Shown piece by piece: positions 30,917-37,541 of a stretch of DNA of 37,541 bases; the stretch's first letter is position 1; every line of letters starts with the position of its first letter. The stretch comes from Candidatus Latescibacterota bacterium. GTDB lineage: Bacteria; Latescibacterota; UBA2968; UBA8231. Where the stretch lies: NCBI GenBank assembly GCA_007136405.1, contig SLHA01000065.1, forward strand, positions 1-37,541, given 5' to 3'. A program made the position numbers and the translations under genes. The notes under the pieces were generated by a model. It made no database searches. It saw nothing but the letters and a program-made list of their open reading frames with translations, and was not told where the DNA came from.

Positions 30917-33565
30917 ATGTCCATGACCTACAGGTATTTCGCCAGTTGCCCGCGCGGCCTGGAAGATCTGCTGGCTAAGGAACTGAGCGGACTGGGTGCG
31001 GTCCAGGTGGCGCCGGCGCGGGCCGGTGTGGGTTTCTCCGGCACCATGGAACTGGGCTACCAGGTTTGCCTGTGGTCGCGTCTGGCCAGCCGCCTGCTGC
31101 TGCCGGTGGCGCACTTTCCCGCCACTACGCCCGCAGCGCTGTATGCCGGCGTCCAGGCCGTCGACTGGTCCGAGCACCTGTCCGTCGAAGCCACCCTGGC
31201 AGTCTCCTGCAATGTCTCTCGTTCGCGCCTCGATCACAGCCATTTCGCGGCGCTGAAAACCAAGGACGCGGTGGTCGATCAGTTCCGGTCAGCCTGCGGC
31301 AGGAGGCCGTCCGTCGATGTGCAGTCTCCCGATCTGCGCATCGACGTGTACATCGATCGCAATGCAGCCACGTTATCGCTCAACCTGTCGGGTGAGAGTC
31401 TGCACCGGCGCGGGTACCGGGCTCATTCTGTGAAAGCGCCGCTCAAGGAAAACCTGGCAGCCGCGATGCTCATGCGGGCAGGCTGGCCGGAAGTGGCGCA
31501 GTCCGGTGGAACGTTGCTGGACCCGGTATGCGGATCCGGCACGCTGCTGATCGAGGCCGGGTTGATGGCGGCGGACATCGCTCCCGGCCTGCTGCGCCAT
31601 CGCTTCGGATTTCATGGATGGCGGCAACATGACGAGGCGCTCTGGCAGCAGGTCCTGCAGCAGGCGCGGGTTCGCCGGCGCATGGATCCGGCGGTACTGC
31701 CCGCCATCACCGGCTGTGACGCGAATGCCGCCGCGGTCGACGCCGCCCGGGCCAACTGCCGGCAGGCAGGTCTGGACCGGTGGATACGTGTCGAGCGGCG
31801 CCGGCTGAGCGCATGCCGGCCGCCGGGATCCGCCCCGGGCTTGCTGGTGGCCAACCCGCCGTACGGCGAGCGACTGGACAGCAGGGAACTCCTCATGCCG
31901 CTGTACCGGCAACTCGGCAGCCTGTTGTCCGCCCGTTTTGCTGGATGGCGAGCGGCTGTCCTGACCACTCCCGAGCTGGGGCAGCAGCTCGGAATTCGGG
32001 CCCGGCTGTCCAACACGATGTATAACGGTGATCTGCGTTGCTGCCTGCTGCGCTTCGAACTGGACGACAAGACGCTGACCCGGGAGAAGGAATGGCGCGC
32101 CCGGCGGCAGGCCGAGAATCGCGCTAAAAACGCACCGAGCCTGGACCACCGCACGGATAAGCGCGGCAAGGATGCGCGCGACACAGGCCCCGGTCTGCCG
32201 GGCACGGCGGCGCCGGCGGCGCCGGCTCCTGAACACCACGCAGCACCGATGCGCGAGTGTTCTCTCGAGCCTCCCGCCGCCCAGAAGCGCGAGCCTCTCT
32301 CTATCCCGGCGCGCGGGCGCCCCGCTGCTCCCGCAACCAAACGCCAGGATATCCGGTCCAGCGAGCCGCCCGCGGTCCCGAAGCGTGATCATCTTACCGC
32401 CCCGGTTACCGCCCCGCCCGCCGCTTCTACGCACGAGCGCACCGCATCTTCGACGCACGAGAGCCCCGCCGCCCCGGCGCGCGGGCGCCCGTCGGGATCC
32501 GCTCACGCCGCCTCGACCGACGGAACCGAGCGTAGTGCGGAGGTTCCTGCTGAAAACGACGCCGCTGCGTTTCTCCGCGGTGCGGGCCGGCCAACGGCCG
32601 GGGGGTTGCTTGACAGTGCGGAGATGTTCGCCAACCGGCTGCGCAAGAACCGGCGCACCCTCGGCAAGTGGGCGCGCCGCCACGGTGTGGACTGCTACCG
32701 TCTGTACGACGCGGATCTGCCGGAGTTCAATCTGGCTATCGATCTGTATCGCGGTACCGAGTTGTGGGTGCATGCGCAGGAATACCGGGCGCCCGCCAGC
32801 GTCGATCCCGAACGGGCCCGCCAGCGCCGGGAGGCGGCCCTGGAGACCATCGCCGCCGTGCTGAATCTGACCCCGGACCACCTGTATTACAAGCTGCGGC
32901 AGCGGCAGCGAGGGCCACAGCAGTATGGCCGGGTACGGCAGAACGGCATCTTCCACACCGTGCGCGAAGGCGCCTGCCGGTTACTGGTGAACCTGTCCGA
33001 CTATCTGGATACCGGCCTGTTTCTGGATCACCGGCCCACTCGCAGCCTCATCGCCCGGCTCGCTCCCGGGCGTCACTTTCTCAACCTGTTTGCCTATACG
33101 GCTACTGCCACGGTACACGCCGGAGTGGCTGGGGCGGCATCCACCACCTCGATCGACCTGTCCGCCGCGTACTTGGACTGGGCCCGGCGCAACCTCGAAC
33201 TGAACGGCCTGGAGGCCAACCTGCACCGGCTAGTTCGAGCCGACGCGGTCGCGTGGCTCAAAACGGCAGCGGACGAACAGCGGCAGCACTGGGATCTGAT
33301 CTTCCTGGATCCACCCACGTTCTCCAACTCGAAGGCGACGCCCGAACACCTCGATATCCAGCGTGATCACGTCGCTATGATCAGCCAGGCGGCGCGTTTG
33401 CTGCGCCCGGGAGGTGTCCTGATCTTTTCGACCAACTATCAGCGGTTTCGTCTGGACGAGGCGGCACTGCAGCCGTGGCACTTGGTCGATATAACCCGCC
33501 AGACCATACCGCGGGATTTCGCCCGTCGACCGCGTGTACACCAGTGTTTCCAGCTGGAGACGTGA
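30917..33565 (+). CDS. rlmL: Bifunctional 23S rRNA (guanine) methyltransferase RlmKL
   Basis: 882 residues; the E. coli fused enzyme is about 700. It makes m2G2445 (RlmL half) and m7G2069 (RlmK half) in 23S rRNA. Residues 1-155 contain the ferredoxin-like and THUMP region (YRYFASCPRGLEDLLAKEL, then the strand IDVYIDRN). The RlmL methyltransferase follows with DPVCGSGTLLIEAGL near 200 and the catalytic NPPYGERL near 315. Residues about 395-566 are a low-complexity Ala/Pro/Arg-rich linker. RlmK starts near 569 (AEMFANRLRKNRRTLGKWA) with the motif NLFAYTATATVHA and the FLDPPTFSNSK catalytic loop. Start at 30917, with a second ATG two codons on; only a weak ribosome site. The fusion is best known from gammaproteobacteria. 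Confidence 0.95.
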   Translation: MSMTYRYFASCPRGLEDLLAKELSGLGAVQVAPARAGVGFSGTMELGYQVCLWSRLASRLLLPVAHFPATTPAALYAGVQAVDWSEHLSVEATLAVSCNVSRSRLDHSHFAALKTKDAVVDQFRSACGRRPSVDVQSPDLRIDVYIDRNAATLSLNLSGESLHRRGYRAHSVKAPLKENLAAAMLMRAGWPEVAQSGGTLLDPVCGSGTLLIEAGLMAADIAPGLLRHRFGFHGWRQHDEALWQQVLQQARVRRRMDPAVLPAITGCDANAAAVDAARANCRQAGLDRWIRVERRRLSACRPPGSAPGLLVANPPYGERLDSRELLMPLYRQLGSLLSARFAGWRAAVLTTPELGQQLGIRARLSNTMYNGDLRCCLLRFELDDKTLTREKEWRARRQAENRAKNAPSLDHRTDKRGKDARDTGPGLPGTAAPAAPAPEHHAAPMRECSLEPPAAQKREPLSIPARGRPAAPATKRQDIRSSEPPAVPKRDHLTAPVTAPPAASTHERTASSTHESPAAPARGRPSGSAHAASTDGTERSAEVPAENDAAAFLRGAGRPTAGGLLDSAEMFANRLRKNRRTLGKWARRHGVDCYRLYDADLPEFNLAIDLYRGTELWVHAQEYRAPASVDPERARQRREAALETIAAVLNLTPDHLYYKLRQRQRGPQQYGRVRQNGIFHTVREGACRLLVNLSDYLDTGLFLDHRPTRSLIARLAPGRHFLNLFAYTATATVHAGVAGAASTTSIDLSAAYLDWARRNLELNGLEANLHRLVRADAVAWLKTAADEQRQHWDLIFLDPPTFSNSKATPEHLDIQRDHVAMISQAARLLRPGGVLIFSTNYQRFRLDEAALQPWHLVDITRQTIPRDFARRPRVHQCFQLET
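32100..32615 (+). repeat. Low-complexity coding stretch, linker of RlmKL
   Basis: About 170 codons between the two methyltransferase halves consist of loosely repeated Pro/Ala/Arg/Glu segments such as EPPAAQKRE, SEPPAVPKRD, APPAASTHER and SPAAPARGRP. It is likely disordered and highly charged. The frame is intact on both sides. Confidence 0.75.
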
Positions 33566-33613
33566 CCCCTGGCGCCGTCCAGGCCAGGACCCGATACCGG
33601 AAGGAGCCCGTGC

Positions 33614-34720
33614 ATGAACCGCAAGGAACGCATGTTTGCCGCCTTTCGCTGCGAACCGGTGGACCGGTGTCCGTTCGCCACCTATAACCTGCATCCGTTC
33701 AGTTCGGCGCACCGGGAGGATCCGTCGTATACCGAGTTGCTCGATCTGGTCTGGGACAAGGCCGGCATGTTGTGCAAAAGCGGACTCGCCCGCAGGAAAA
33801 CCGCGTCCCCGAAAACCGTCGAAGACCGTATGGAAGTCTTACACGAGCAACTTGCCGGCCAGGAGCGCACCACGCGCATTCTGCATACACCGGCCGGTGA
33901 TCTGCGTTCTGTGACCGTGAAGCCACAGGGACAACCCAGCATGGTCACCGAGCATTTCATCAAGACGGACGATCACATCCGCATGTACATGACCCTGCCT
34001 TATGAACCGGAACAGTTCGATGCTTCTCCGGCGCTCGAGCTCGATGCCCTGTTGGAGGATCGAGGTGTGATCTACGTGAGCTACGACGACCCCATGCATG
34101 CCGCGGCCACGCTGTTCGATTTCAATGACTTCGCGGTGCGCTGCCACACCGACATCGATCCGGTGGTGAAATTGATCGACTTTATGTTCGACCGTATCCA
34201 ATCCACGCTGCAGGACCAGCTGCGCGCCTGCGCGGGTCAACCGTTCCTGTTCTACACCGCCGGACCGGAGGTGTGCACCCCGCCCATGGTAGCGCCGGCC
34301 GTGTTCGCCCGGCTGGTCACGCCATACCAGCAACGGCTCATTCGCATGATCCATGACGCGGGCTTTCCTGCCAGCATTCATTGTCACGGCCGCGTGCGTC
34401 ACGTGCTGGAGGCCATCGTCGCCACAGAGGCCGATGTCCTCGAACCGGTCGAACCGCCGGATCAGGGAGATATGACCCTAGAGGAATTGTTCGACGCCAC
34501 CTCAGGCAAACTGTGCCTGATGGGACACATCCAGGATCAGGAGTTTCATTTCTCGCCACCCGGGACCATGACCAGGCGCGTAGAGGCTATTGCCCGAACC
34601 GCCGCCGGTCGCGCCGGTTATGTAATGACGCCTACCTGCACTCCCTTCCAGCATCCCGCCACCGACACATTCCGGCGTAACTATGCCGAATGGATCGAGG
34701 CAGCGGCCCGCGTCCTGTGA
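33614..34720 (+). CDS. Uroporphyrinogen decarboxylase (UroD/MtaA) family protein
   Basis: 368 residues of the URO-D superfamily barrel, which includes haem-pathway HemE and the corrinoid:coenzyme methyltransferases MtaA, MtbA and CmuA. Features visible are the N-terminal MNRKERMFAAFRCEPVDRCPF (first helix and strand of the family), FLFYTAGPEVCTPPMVAP, then IHCHGRVRHVLEAI, where the His-Cys-His cluster occupies the place of the MtaA zinc ligands, and ADVLEPVEPPDQGDM. HemE lacks this pattern and has conserved arginines near its N-terminus that are not evident, so a methyltransferase-like or other role is more likely than haem synthesis. AAGGAG lies about 7 bases before the ATG at 33614. It could partner the MttB-family gene 9 kb away; inference. 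Confidence 0.88.
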   Translation: MNRKERMFAAFRCEPVDRCPFATYNLHPFSSAHREDPSYTELLDLVWDKAGMLCKSGLARRKTASPKTVEDRMEVLHEQLAGQERTTRILHTPAGDLRSVTVKPQGQPSMVTEHFIKTDDHIRMYMTLPYEPEQFDASPALELDALLEDRGVIYVSYDDPMHAAATLFDFNDFAVRCHTDIDPVVKLIDFMFDRIQSTLQDQLRACAGQPFLFYTAGPEVCTPPMVAPAVFARLVTPYQQRLIRMIHDAGFPASIHCHGRVRHVLEAIVATEADVLEPVEPPDQGDMTLEELFDATSGKLCLMGHIQDQEFHFSPPGTMTRRVEAIARTAAGRAGYVMTPTCTPFQHPATDTFRRNYAEWIEAAARVL

Positions 34721-34846
34721 GGTAGCCTCGACCCAAGCCAGACGGGTGGACAGCCTGAATCGTCCGAGCGGTGGATGGTCATGCTGGCCAACCCGCACCA
34801 GGAGCAGCTGAACATACGCCACCCAACCTTCCGGGAAGGACACGCC

Positions 34847-35596
34847 GTGAACGAAGACCGGCTCAAGCGGGAAGCGGATTTTCACGACCACATATTCTCC
34901 GAGCAGGCCCGGCAACCGGTGGCCAAGTATTACGCCGCCGCCGCCGGGGCCAAGGCCCATTACCAGGAGCTCGTTCTGCGGGATTGCCGCGATCGTTCCG
35001 TGCTGGAATACGGCTGCGGCACAGGCAGCGCGGCGTTCGACCTGGCGCGGCACGGAGCCCGGGTCACAGCCATCGACATTTCACCGGTGGGCGTCCAGAC
35101 CGCACGGACACAGGCTCGGGAGCTGGGCCTGACAGACGCCATCACTTGCCGGCAGATGGACGTCGAACAGATGGAGTTCCCGCCGGCATCCTTCGATACG
35201 GTCTGCGGCAGCGGGATTCTGCATCACGTCGATCTGGGCGTGGCCGTGGACGAAATCCGGCGAGTGCTCAAGCCGGACGGCAGAGCCGTCTTCTTCGAAC
35301 CGCTGGCGCACAATCCGCTGATCGCCGCGTATCGCAAGATGACCCCGCGGTTGCGCTCGATCGACGAGCACCCGCTGACCTTCCGGGAGGTACGGCAGAT
35401 CGAGGCCGGATTCGTTGCGTCGGAAAGCCGGTTCTTCGGACTTTTGGTGCTGGCGGCCGTACCGCTGCATGGCCTGCCGGGATTCGCGCCCCTGCGCGCC
35501 ATGCTGGATCGGCTGGACCGGGCCGTGTTGAGGCTGCCCGGGATCCGCGGCCTCGCCTGGATCGCCGTCATCCATGTGCAAGGCATCACACCGTGA
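34847..35596 (+). CDS. Class I SAM-dependent methyltransferase
   Basis: 249 residues from a GTG at 34847, chosen because AAGGA lies 6 bases upstream and the protein begins with the typical VNEDRLKREADFHDHIF. The frame is open to an ATG at 34775, but that stretch is unlike the family. Motif I is VLEYGCGTGSAAFDLA, followed by VTAIDISPVGV and DTVCGSGILHHVD, typical of the Methyltransf_11/UbiE-like group. The next part, LKPDGRAVFFEPLAHNP, is the usual post-motif region. The C-terminus, LLVLAAVPLHGLPGFAPL and LRLPGIRGLAWIAVIHV, is hydrophobic and may associate with the membrane. It ends 16 bases before the next gene, with GAGGAG between, so the three genes from here to the window end are probably one operon. 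Acceptor unknown. Confidence 0.88.
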   Translation: MNEDRLKREADFHDHIFSEQARQPVAKYYAAAAGAKAHYQELVLRDCRDRSVLEYGCGTGSAAFDLARHGARVTAIDISPVGVQTARTQARELGLTDAITCRQMDVEQMEFPPASFDTVCGSGILHHVDLGVAVDEIRRVLKPDGRAVFFEPLAHNPLIAAYRKMTPRLRSIDEHPLTFREVRQIEAGFVASESRFFGLLVLAAVPLHGLPGFAPLRAMLDRLDRAVLRLPGIRGLAWIAVIHVQGITP

Positions 35597-35612
35597 ATTC
35601 GAGGAGAACTCG

Positions 35613-36413
35613 ATGGACATGCTGCTCCCTTTCACCGTAGTCATCGTCTCCGGCCTGTATACTTCGCTTTGGGGCGCGTTCAAGGATTCGCCCTATGAAG
35701 GGTTCAAGCCGTGGACGTTTCCCCGCAGCGTGGTTTTCCATGTTCTTCTTTTCCTACCCTTGTTTTTCGCTCCGCCGTTGCGCGACACGGTGCGTTCGTT
35801 GAGCTGGATCCAACTGTTCTTTGTGGTGATGGGACTCGAGCGGTTCCTGGCCGAAATCTACAAAGGTTTTTTCAGGACAGAGGATCAGGACAAGTATTTC
35901 GTGCCCTCGCGCATCACCTTTCTGGGGAAGTACGTTTCCAGCGACGCGTTGCGCTACAGCGCAGGCGCGGGGATCGTGATCCTGGTTTTCGCCGTTCTGC
36001 TGGTGTCGGTCAGCGTGGTTTCGTACTGGGGGTTCCTGCTGGCGGCCTATGGCACAGGGCTGCTGGTGTCGCTGGGAGGTGCGTACAAGGATGCCCCGTT
36101 CGAGGGATTCAAACCGGTCAAATTCCAGCGCTCGGCGCTGGTGCTTGCCGGGTTGAGTCCCCTGTTCTACTTTCTTAACCGGCCCGCATCGCCCGTGACG
36201 CTGGGGGTGCTCGTATACATGAACGGCGGGCTGGAACGCTTCGTGGTCGAGTACTACAAGACCTACATACAACGCAACATGTCCGGGAAATTCCGTCCGG
36301 ACCTTCCGCGCATGGCATACTGGATCGAGCACCGCGAGAGGTTCCACTTTGTCGCGCTGGCGATCATCGCTGTCGTCGCCGCAGCCTGTGTGCTGGAGTT
36401 GATGCGCACCTGA
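35613..36413 (+). CDS. Integral membrane protein with internal duplication, unknown function
   Basis: 266 residues with about six hydrophobic segments. GAGGAG lies 6 bases before the ATG at 35613. The protein is a tandem duplication: SLWGAFKDSPYEGFKP at residues 18-33 recurs as SLGGAYKDAPFEGFKP at 153-168, with 12 of 16 residues identical. Each copy is followed by a basic/aromatic strand (PRS, QRS), two membrane segments and then GLERFLAEIYKG or GLERFVVEYYKT. The remainder of each half, ending in two hydrophobic helices, also aligns. I do not know a named family. The order SAM methyltransferase, this protein, GMC oxidoreductase suggests a membrane-associated redox or lipid/hopanoid-like modification step, which is inference. 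Confidence 0.8.
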   Translation: MDMLLPFTVVIVSGLYTSLWGAFKDSPYEGFKPWTFPRSVVFHVLLFLPLFFAPPLRDTVRSLSWIQLFFVVMGLERFLAEIYKGFFRTEDQDKYFVPSRITFLGKYVSSDALRYSAGAGIVILVFAVLLVSVSVVSYWGFLLAAYGTGLLVSLGGAYKDAPFEGFKPVKFQRSALVLAGLSPLFYFLNRPASPVTLGVLVYMNGGLERFVVEYYKTYIQRNMSGKFRPDLPRMAYWIEHRERFHFVALAIIAVVAAACVLELMRT

Positions 36414-36454
36414 GCCGCGCCCGCGCGCGCGGCGCATCCCGCGCAAGTCCTGGC

Positions 36455-37541
36455 ATGAAATCACCTGTCGAGCAGTTCGATGCCGTGGTCATCGGTTCCG
36501 GCTTTGGCGGTGCCATGGCCGCCCACCGGCTGGTGCGTGCCGGCTGGCGCGTGGCCCTCGTAGAGCGTGGCGGTTGGACCGCGCGCGACGAACAGGACTG
36601 GGATCCGGAGACCATTTTACTGCGGCATAGATACCGCACCGGTTCGCCCCTGTTGGTCCGGCAGTACGGTGCCCGCCGTTTTACCCGCGTACCAGCACCG
36701 GCTCTGGTAGGAGGACAGTCCGTATTGTATGGCGGCGCCTCGATGCGGTTGCGCACCACGGACTTCCAGCATTGGCCATTGCCCTATGCCGAGATGGAAC
36801 CCTGGTATTCACGGGCCGAACGCCTTCTGGGCGTCCATGGGGACGCCGGCACTGACCCCTGCGAACCACCGCGCTGCGCTCCATATCCAGGCGACCCCGT
36901 GGATCTGAGCCCTCCTGCAGCGCGCATCTTCCTGGCCGCCGAGCAGAGCGGATTCAGACCCTTCCGGCTGCCGCTCGCTATCAACTTTCATGACCCTGCG
37001 CGCGCACTGTGCATTCGCTGCAACACCTGCGACGGTTTCCCCTGCCGGATCGGTGCCAAAAACGACCTTGCGGTTGTCGTGTTGGAGGCATTGCATCCAG
37101 ATGGCCTGGAAATTCGCGATCATACCATCGTGCGCGATCTGATCGTGCAGCACGGCAGAGTGACGGAAACACGGTGCGTGAATGCCCTGGACGGCACCAC
37201 CTCCCGCCTGGCCGGCAAGGTCACCATCCTGGCGGCAGGGGCGCTGCACAGCCCGGCCATCCTGCAACGGTCCGACCTGCAGGGAATCCCCCGGCAGGAC
37301 CTGATAGGGCGTTTTCTGATGCGGCACTGCAACGCCGTGGCCGCTTACGTGTTCCCCTTTCGCACCAACCCGCAGGCCGTGTTCCACAAGCAGGTCTGCC
37401 TGACGGACCTGTATGAGACTGTCAGGGCCGAATGGGGTACGGCCGTGGGCGTCATCCAGGACATCTACACCCCGTCACCCAAGGTCTTGCGACATGCGGC
37501 CGCCACGGGGTTCAAACTGGCCGCCGGTCTCGTCGCCGGAC
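36455..37541 (+). CDS. GMC-family FAD oxidoreductase, 3' end cut off by window edge
   Basis: 362 complete codons from an ATG at 36455 to the window edge without a stop. The N-terminal FAD-binding motif VVIGSGFGGAMAAHRL has glycines at 14, 16, 18 and 19, with the acidic residue VERGG after the second strand. The GMC signature region LVGGQSVLYGGASMRLR follows near residue 85. A four-cysteine cluster C186-x2-C189-x2-C192-x4-C197 (CIRCNTCDGFPC) occurs where a group of GMC oxidoreductases has the same cluster; it may hold a metal or iron-sulfur centre. The later AAGALHSPAILQRS is the second GMC signature. The substrate would be an alcohol group on a sterol, sugar or lipid. Downstream of the duplicated membrane protein by 41 bases, likely in one operon. 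Confidence 0.9.
   Translation, partial: MKSPVEQFDAVVIGSGFGGAMAAHRLVRAGWRVALVERGGWTARDEQDWDPETILLRHRYRTGSPLLVRQYGARRFTRVPAPALVGGQSVLYGGASMRLRTTDFQHWPLPYAEMEPWYSRAERLLGVHGDAGTDPCEPPRCAPYPGDPVDLSPPAARIFLAAEQSGFRPFRLPLAINFHDPARALCIRCNTCDGFPCRIGAKNDLAVVVLEALHPDGLEIRDHTIVRDLIVQHGRVTETRCVNALDGTTSRLAGKVTILAAGALHSPAILQRSDLQGIPRQDLIGRFLMRHCNAVAAYVFPFRTNPQAVFHKQVCLTDLYETVRAEWGTAVGVIQDIYTPSPKVLRHAAATGFKLAAGLVAG

Noticed and set aside
30373..30924. 183-codon minus-strand frame in the gap before rlmKL
   Set aside because: No ribosome site, unusual Cys/Arg-rich composition, no similarity; would overlap the rlmKL start.
31373..32956. 527-codon minus-strand frame opposite rlmKL
   Set aside because: Arg/Gly/Ala-rich shadow of the RlmKL gene and its low-complexity linker.

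Overview
The window is 37.5 kb of GC-rich bacterial chromosome, roughly 60% G+C by eye, densely packed with protein genes. I see no RNA genes, insertion sequences, phage genes or CRISPR. The gene mix is a formylglycine sulfatase, a type III glutamine synthetase, a GTP-type PEP carboxykinase, a DUF4838 glycosidase-like protein, an FG-GAP propeller, MttB-family and UroD-family proteins, and a DUF3604 protein. This suggests the PVC superphylum (Lentisphaerota, Kiritimatiellota or relatives) or a similar polysaccharide-degrading lineage such as Hydrogenedentota. That placement is inference; the window holds no marker gene that settles it.

Left part (1-12190), nitrogen assimilation. A sulfatase cut by the left edge (minus) diverges from cutA (plus). 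A three-gene minus-strand operon follows, read from right to left: type III glutamine synthetase, gltB and gltD, with overlapping or near-overlapping junctions. Together these form a GS/GOGAT pathway. A NifA/NtrC-like sigma-54 activator (GAF, AAA+, NifA-like HTH) is divergent from it. A good -24/-12 sigma-54 promoter faces the glutamine synthetase gene in the shared intergenic region, so regulator and target are probably adjacent.

Middle (12243-21659), carbohydrate and central metabolism. An exported DUF4838 protein lies convergent to a pckG operon whose downstream gene looks frameshifted. A divergent TIM-barrel-like protein of unknown function follows, and then an unusual GNAT-DUF3604 fusion on the minus strand.

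Methyl-transfer unit (21684-24920). An MttB-superfamily methyltransferase without pyrrolysine and a class I SAM methyltransferase form a compact two-gene transcription unit. It has a near-consensus sigma-70 promoter and a strong hairpin terminator. No corrinoid protein gene is in the window.

Minus-strand cluster (25030-30350). Read from right to left it holds a DmpA-like peptidase, an SDR resembling uronate dehydrogenase, a chorismate-mutase-like protein, a seven-motif FG-GAP propeller, and a noticeably AT-richer SAM methyltransferase that may be a transferred gene.

Right part (30917-37541), plus strand. A fused 23S rRNA methyltransferase RlmKL carries a very long low-complexity linker. After it come a UroD/MtaA-family protein, a SAM methyltransferase, an internally duplicated membrane protein and a GMC oxidoreductase cut by the right edge. 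The last three look like a co-transcribed module of unknown product.
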